Assembly (NCBI RefSeq): GCF_011043775.1
Contig: NZ_JAAKXY010000002.1
Location: 248,001-312,000 of the forward strand
Length of the DNA stretch: 64,000 nt
Origin: Natronolimnobius sp. AArcel1
GTDB taxonomy: Archaea; Halobacteriota; Halobacteria; Halobacteriales; Natrialbaceae
Direction: 5' to 3'
Part shown: positions 61,721-64,000 of the stretch, one piece after another
How positions within the stretch are numbered: position 1 is the stretch's first letter
Layout of the letters: each line of letters begins with the position of its first letter
The notes under the pieces: model-generated
Database searches by the model: none
What the model was told of the DNA's origin: nothing
The model's input: the letters and a program-made list of their open reading frames with translations, nothing else
Program-made: the position numbers and the translations under genes

Positions 61721-63162
61721 CCGTGTGGCTGTGTTGGGTCGTCGACGCCGGTGATCTCGAATCGCGCACCACCGTCGTCGCTCTCGGTAATAGTCAGTTT
61801 CCAGCCGTGGGCTTCGACAATTTGCATGACAATCGAGAGTCCGAAGCCGGTGCCATCCGTCGCCGTCGAGTAGCCTCGCTCGAGTACCCGTTCGCGCTCG
61901 GCTTCCGGAATGCCGGGACCGTCATCGGCGACATAGAAGTCAGGGCCGCCGTCAATTGCGCCGACCGTCACCGTGACATCGCCGCTGCTGTGTGCCACAG
62001 CGTTACATAGTAGGTTCTCGAGCAACTGTTTGACTCTGTTCCGGTTGGCTCGAAGCATCGTATCCGACTCGAGGCGAAGTTCGGCTTCGTCCGTCTTGAC
62101 AGTCGCCCAGCAGGCGTCAGCAAGAGCCGCCAGTCGAAGCGTCTCAAACTCAGTGACTGCTTCTCCTTCTCGAGCAATGGTCAGCAGATTCTCGATCAGC
62201 GTCTCCATGCGGTCGTGTGACTGTGCAACCGCAGCAAGGTGTTCGCTATCACAGTCGAGTCGGGCCTGCTCGAGATGGCCCTGCGCGACGTTCAATGGAT
62301 TACGAAGGTCGTGTGAGACGATGCCCGTAAACTCCTCGAGTCGGTCGTTCTGTCGCTCGAGTTCTTGCTGGTAGCGTTTCCGGTCCGTGATCCGTTTTGT
62401 CGCGCCGAAAAGTCCCTTTATCTCGCCATTTTCGTCGTACCACGGGACTTTCGAGGTGAGGTTCCACTCGTCGGCGTTTGGACTGTACTCTGCTTTGTTG
62501 ATGATCGGTTCACCGGTCTCGATAACATGCATATCGTCGGCGTAGGACTGGCGCTCGTGTTCGCTGTCACCGATTTCGATGTCGGTCTTGCCAAAGATAT
62601 TCGCTCGTGTGAACGCGGGAACATCGAGGGTGTCCCCTTCGTGTTCGATTTCCTCGGTGAGGTGCCTGCTCACCCGAACGTGGCGTCCCGCTGTATCTTT
62701 GACGAACAGATGAATCGGAATCTGGTCAAAAATTTCGTCCAGCAGATTGCTGTCTTCGCGGCGCTGTCGGTCGTCTCGTGCCTGTTCGACGGCGGCCGCG
62801 ATTCGTTCGGCGAGCGTGGCCTCGTCGGTGGCTGATTTCGGGAGATACTCGCTGACGCCCCGCGAGATTGCTTCGCTCGCAATGGCTTCGGAACCGCTGT
62901 CCGTGTACAAGAGAAACGCCATCGTGGGGTCACACTGTCGAACCCACTCCAGCAGTTCAAGCCCATCGAGGTCAGCCAGTCGATACTCAGAGACGACACA
63001 GTCAATCGGCGAGTCCGATGATTTGAGCCGCTCGAGTGCAGCCTGAGCGGTCGATTCGGTCACTACTTCGAATCGAGTGGGTTCGTGGGGTGCTCGAGTG
63101 TCAGGCAGATCCAGGGTATCCGATTTCGTATTCACGTACAAAACCCGGATCGAATCAGACAT
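61717..63162 (-). CDS. Receiver-PAS histidine kinase
   Basis: The product has 481 residues. The N-terminal receiver (1-130; DCVVSEYRLADLDGLELL) has Glu59 at the usual phospho-acceptor position. A PAS domain (about 140-270) contains IPIHLFVKDTAGRHVRVSR and NLTSKVPWYDENGEIKGLFG. The HisKA helix carries the phospho-His in IVSHDLRNPLNVAQG. The HATPase has NLLCNAVAHSS, ADDGPGIPEAE and GTGFGLSIVMQIVEAH. There is no membrane segment. The partner response regulator is unknown. The small ORF downstream starts inside its stop codon. Confidence 0.9.
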   Translation of the reverse strand: MSDSIRVLYVNTKSDTLDLPDTRAPHEPTRFEVVTESTAQAALERLKSSDSPIDCVVSEYRLADLDGLELLEWVRQCDPTMAFLLYTDSGSEAIASEAISRGVSEYLPKSATDEATLAERIAAAVEQARDDRQRREDSNLLDEIFDQIPIHLFVKDTAGRHVRVSRHLTEEIEHEGDTLDVPAFTRANIFGKTDIEIGDSEHERQSYADDMHVIETGEPIINKAEYSPNADEWNLTSKVPWYDENGEIKGLFGATKRITDRKRYQQELERQNDRLEEFTGIVSHDLRNPLNVAQGHLEQARLDCDSEHLAAVAQSHDRMETLIENLLTIAREGEAVTEFETLRLAALADACWATVKTDEAELRLESDTMLRANRNRVKQLLENLLCNAVAHSSGDVTVTVGAIDGGPDFYVADDGPGIPEAERERVLERGYSTATDGTGFGLSIVMQIVEAHGWKLTITESDDGGARFEITGVDDPTQPHG

Positions 63163-63289
63163 TGGTCAGCCAATATACAGGCACTGTTAAAAATATACCC
63201 ATCAATCGTTCGTGATACAGTGCAGGTACGTGGCAGAAGGGTATCGAAGTTCACGTGGTCTACCCAGTGAACTGCCTCCAGTGGCCGGC

Positions 63290-64000
63290 TTAGCGTTCAA
63301 TCTCGACCGCGCGGTCGCTGTCGGCGCTCTCGTAGATTGCATCGATGACTTCCATGTTCGCAATTGCCTCTGCCCCATCCGTTCGTGGCTGGCTGCCAGT
63401 CTCGACACACTCGACGAAGTGCTCGATCTCGAGACGGTACTGATCGACCGGATCGAACGTCTCGACGGCGTGGCGGCCATCGATTTTGTGCTCGAGTTCG
63501 ACGGAGCCGCTACCGGGGTTGAAACCGTCGTCGGCTTCGATCCAGCCGTTGTTCGCTTCGATGCGATAGCGCTGGATGTGGGTCGTATCGAAACCACAGG
63601 CGATGCGGGCGGAGGCCTCGTCGTACTCGAGGATGGCGGCGAGTTCGGTGTCGACGCCGCTGTCTTTGGTGTCTGTCGTGTAGGCGTAGGCGCTGTCGGG
63701 TTCGCCAAGGACTTGCCGAGCGAACGAAAGCGGATAGCAGCCGACGTCCATCAGGCTGCCGCCGGACAGGTCCGGTGAGAGGCGGATATTGTCCAGGTCG
63801 TCGAACAGGCCGAACTTGAACGAGGCCGTCACCGAGCGAATGTCCTCGAGTTCCTCGTCGGCGAGTTCGAGGGCGCGTTCGGTTCGCGGATGGTACTGGT
63901 ACATGAACGCCTCCATCAGGACCACGTCTCGGTCGGCGCAGTACTCGACGACCTCGCGGGCTTCAGCCGCGTCGACGGTCAGTGGCTTCTCACAGAGGAC
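63290..64000 (-). CDS. gfo6: Gfo/Idh/MocA family dehydrogenase, partial (possible D-xylose 1-dehydrogenase)
   Basis: About 237 codons are visible; the N-terminus with the NAD(P) fold is beyond the right edge. The visible part begins with the EKPLTVDAAEAREVVEYC motif (catalytic Lys of the EKP triad), followed by VVLMEAFMYQYHPRTER, SGGSLMDVGCYPLSFARQVL (catalytic D/H region) and a C-terminal beta-sheet domain. The EAFMYQYHP and DVGCYPL motifs match the group that includes haloarchaeal D-xylose dehydrogenase. The sugar substrate is inferred and remains open. Confidence 0.7.
   Translation of the reverse strand, partial: VLCEKPLTVDAAEAREVVEYCADRDVVLMEAFMYQYHPRTERALELADEELEDIRSVTASFKFGLFDDLDNIRLSPDLSGGSLMDVGCYPLSFARQVLGEPDSAYAYTTDTKDSGVDTELAAILEYDEASARIACGFDTTHIQRYRIEANNGWIEADDGFNPGSGSVELEHKIDGRHAVETFDPVDQYRLEIEHFVECVETGSQPRTDGAEAIANMEVIDAIYESADSDRAVEIER

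Overview
This is chromosomal sequence from a halophilic archaeon, most likely of the Natrialba/Natrinema/Haloterrigena group. The DNA is GC-rich and CTCGAG-rich, and the encoded proteins are very acidic. The gene set is diagnostic: archaeosine radical-SAM enzyme RaSEA, CofH of coenzyme F420 synthesis, GatD, a SAMP-type ubiquitin-like protein, tandem TatCt beside TatC, an HTH_10 (bacterio-opsin-activator type) regulator, HalOD1, Tat-exported proteases, and many tiny haloarchaeal proteins. No rRNA, tRNA, CRISPR array or replication origin was seen.

Layout. 0-5 kb: a partial membrane hydrolase gene, two MITE-like palindromic repeats, an HtpX-like protease, an aldehyde ferredoxin oxidoreductase and a DUF1328 protein. 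4.7-11.4 kb: a LOV-GAF-HTH_10 regulator, RaSEA, CheD and a large multi-sensor histidine kinase. 11.5-24.7 kb: purine genes (purS-purQ, purU, purC) mixed with two flavoprotein oxidoreductases, FeoB and a CobW-type GTPase, small zinc-finger and hypothetical genes, and a TnpB-only IS200/IS605-type element. 24.9-29.1 kb: a chemotaxis transducer and cofH. 29.1-31.97 kb: an AT-rich island with a subtilase remnant, a probably frameshifted Tat-exported protein and an intact subtilase. 32-42 kb: membrane proteins, an HNH-like protein, a trypsin-like Tat-exported protein, a nucleoside/pentose group (phosphorylase, PfkB kinase, deoC), a K+ channel and a SAMP1-like modifier. 43-49.5 kb: GatD, a winged-helix regulator, a secreted PPGQ-repeat protein, another copy of the MITE and RlmE. 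49.5-53.3 kb: divergent TatCt and TatC. 53.4-59.5 kb: the assimilatory nitrate genes nasA, a nitrate transporter gene and a nitrite reductase gene, each preceded by shared sequence boxes. 60-64 kb: LarE, a receiver-PAS histidine kinase with a coupled small ORF, and a partial Gfo/Idh/MocA dehydrogenase.

How the genes work together. The nitrate genes import nitrate and reduce it to ammonium with ferredoxin. The two TatC proteins probably export the RR-signal proteases encoded at 30.6 and 35.1 kb. Phosphorylase, sugar kinase and DeoC suggest nucleoside-sugar catabolism. FeoB and the divergent metal-binding G3E GTPase suggest a metal-homeostasis locus. The most novel observations are the conserved promoter boxes of the nitrate genes, the LOV-type one-component regulator, the SAMP1-like protein with residues after its Gly-Gly, the small ORF coupled to the kinase gene by a GTGA overlap, and the decayed AT-rich island.
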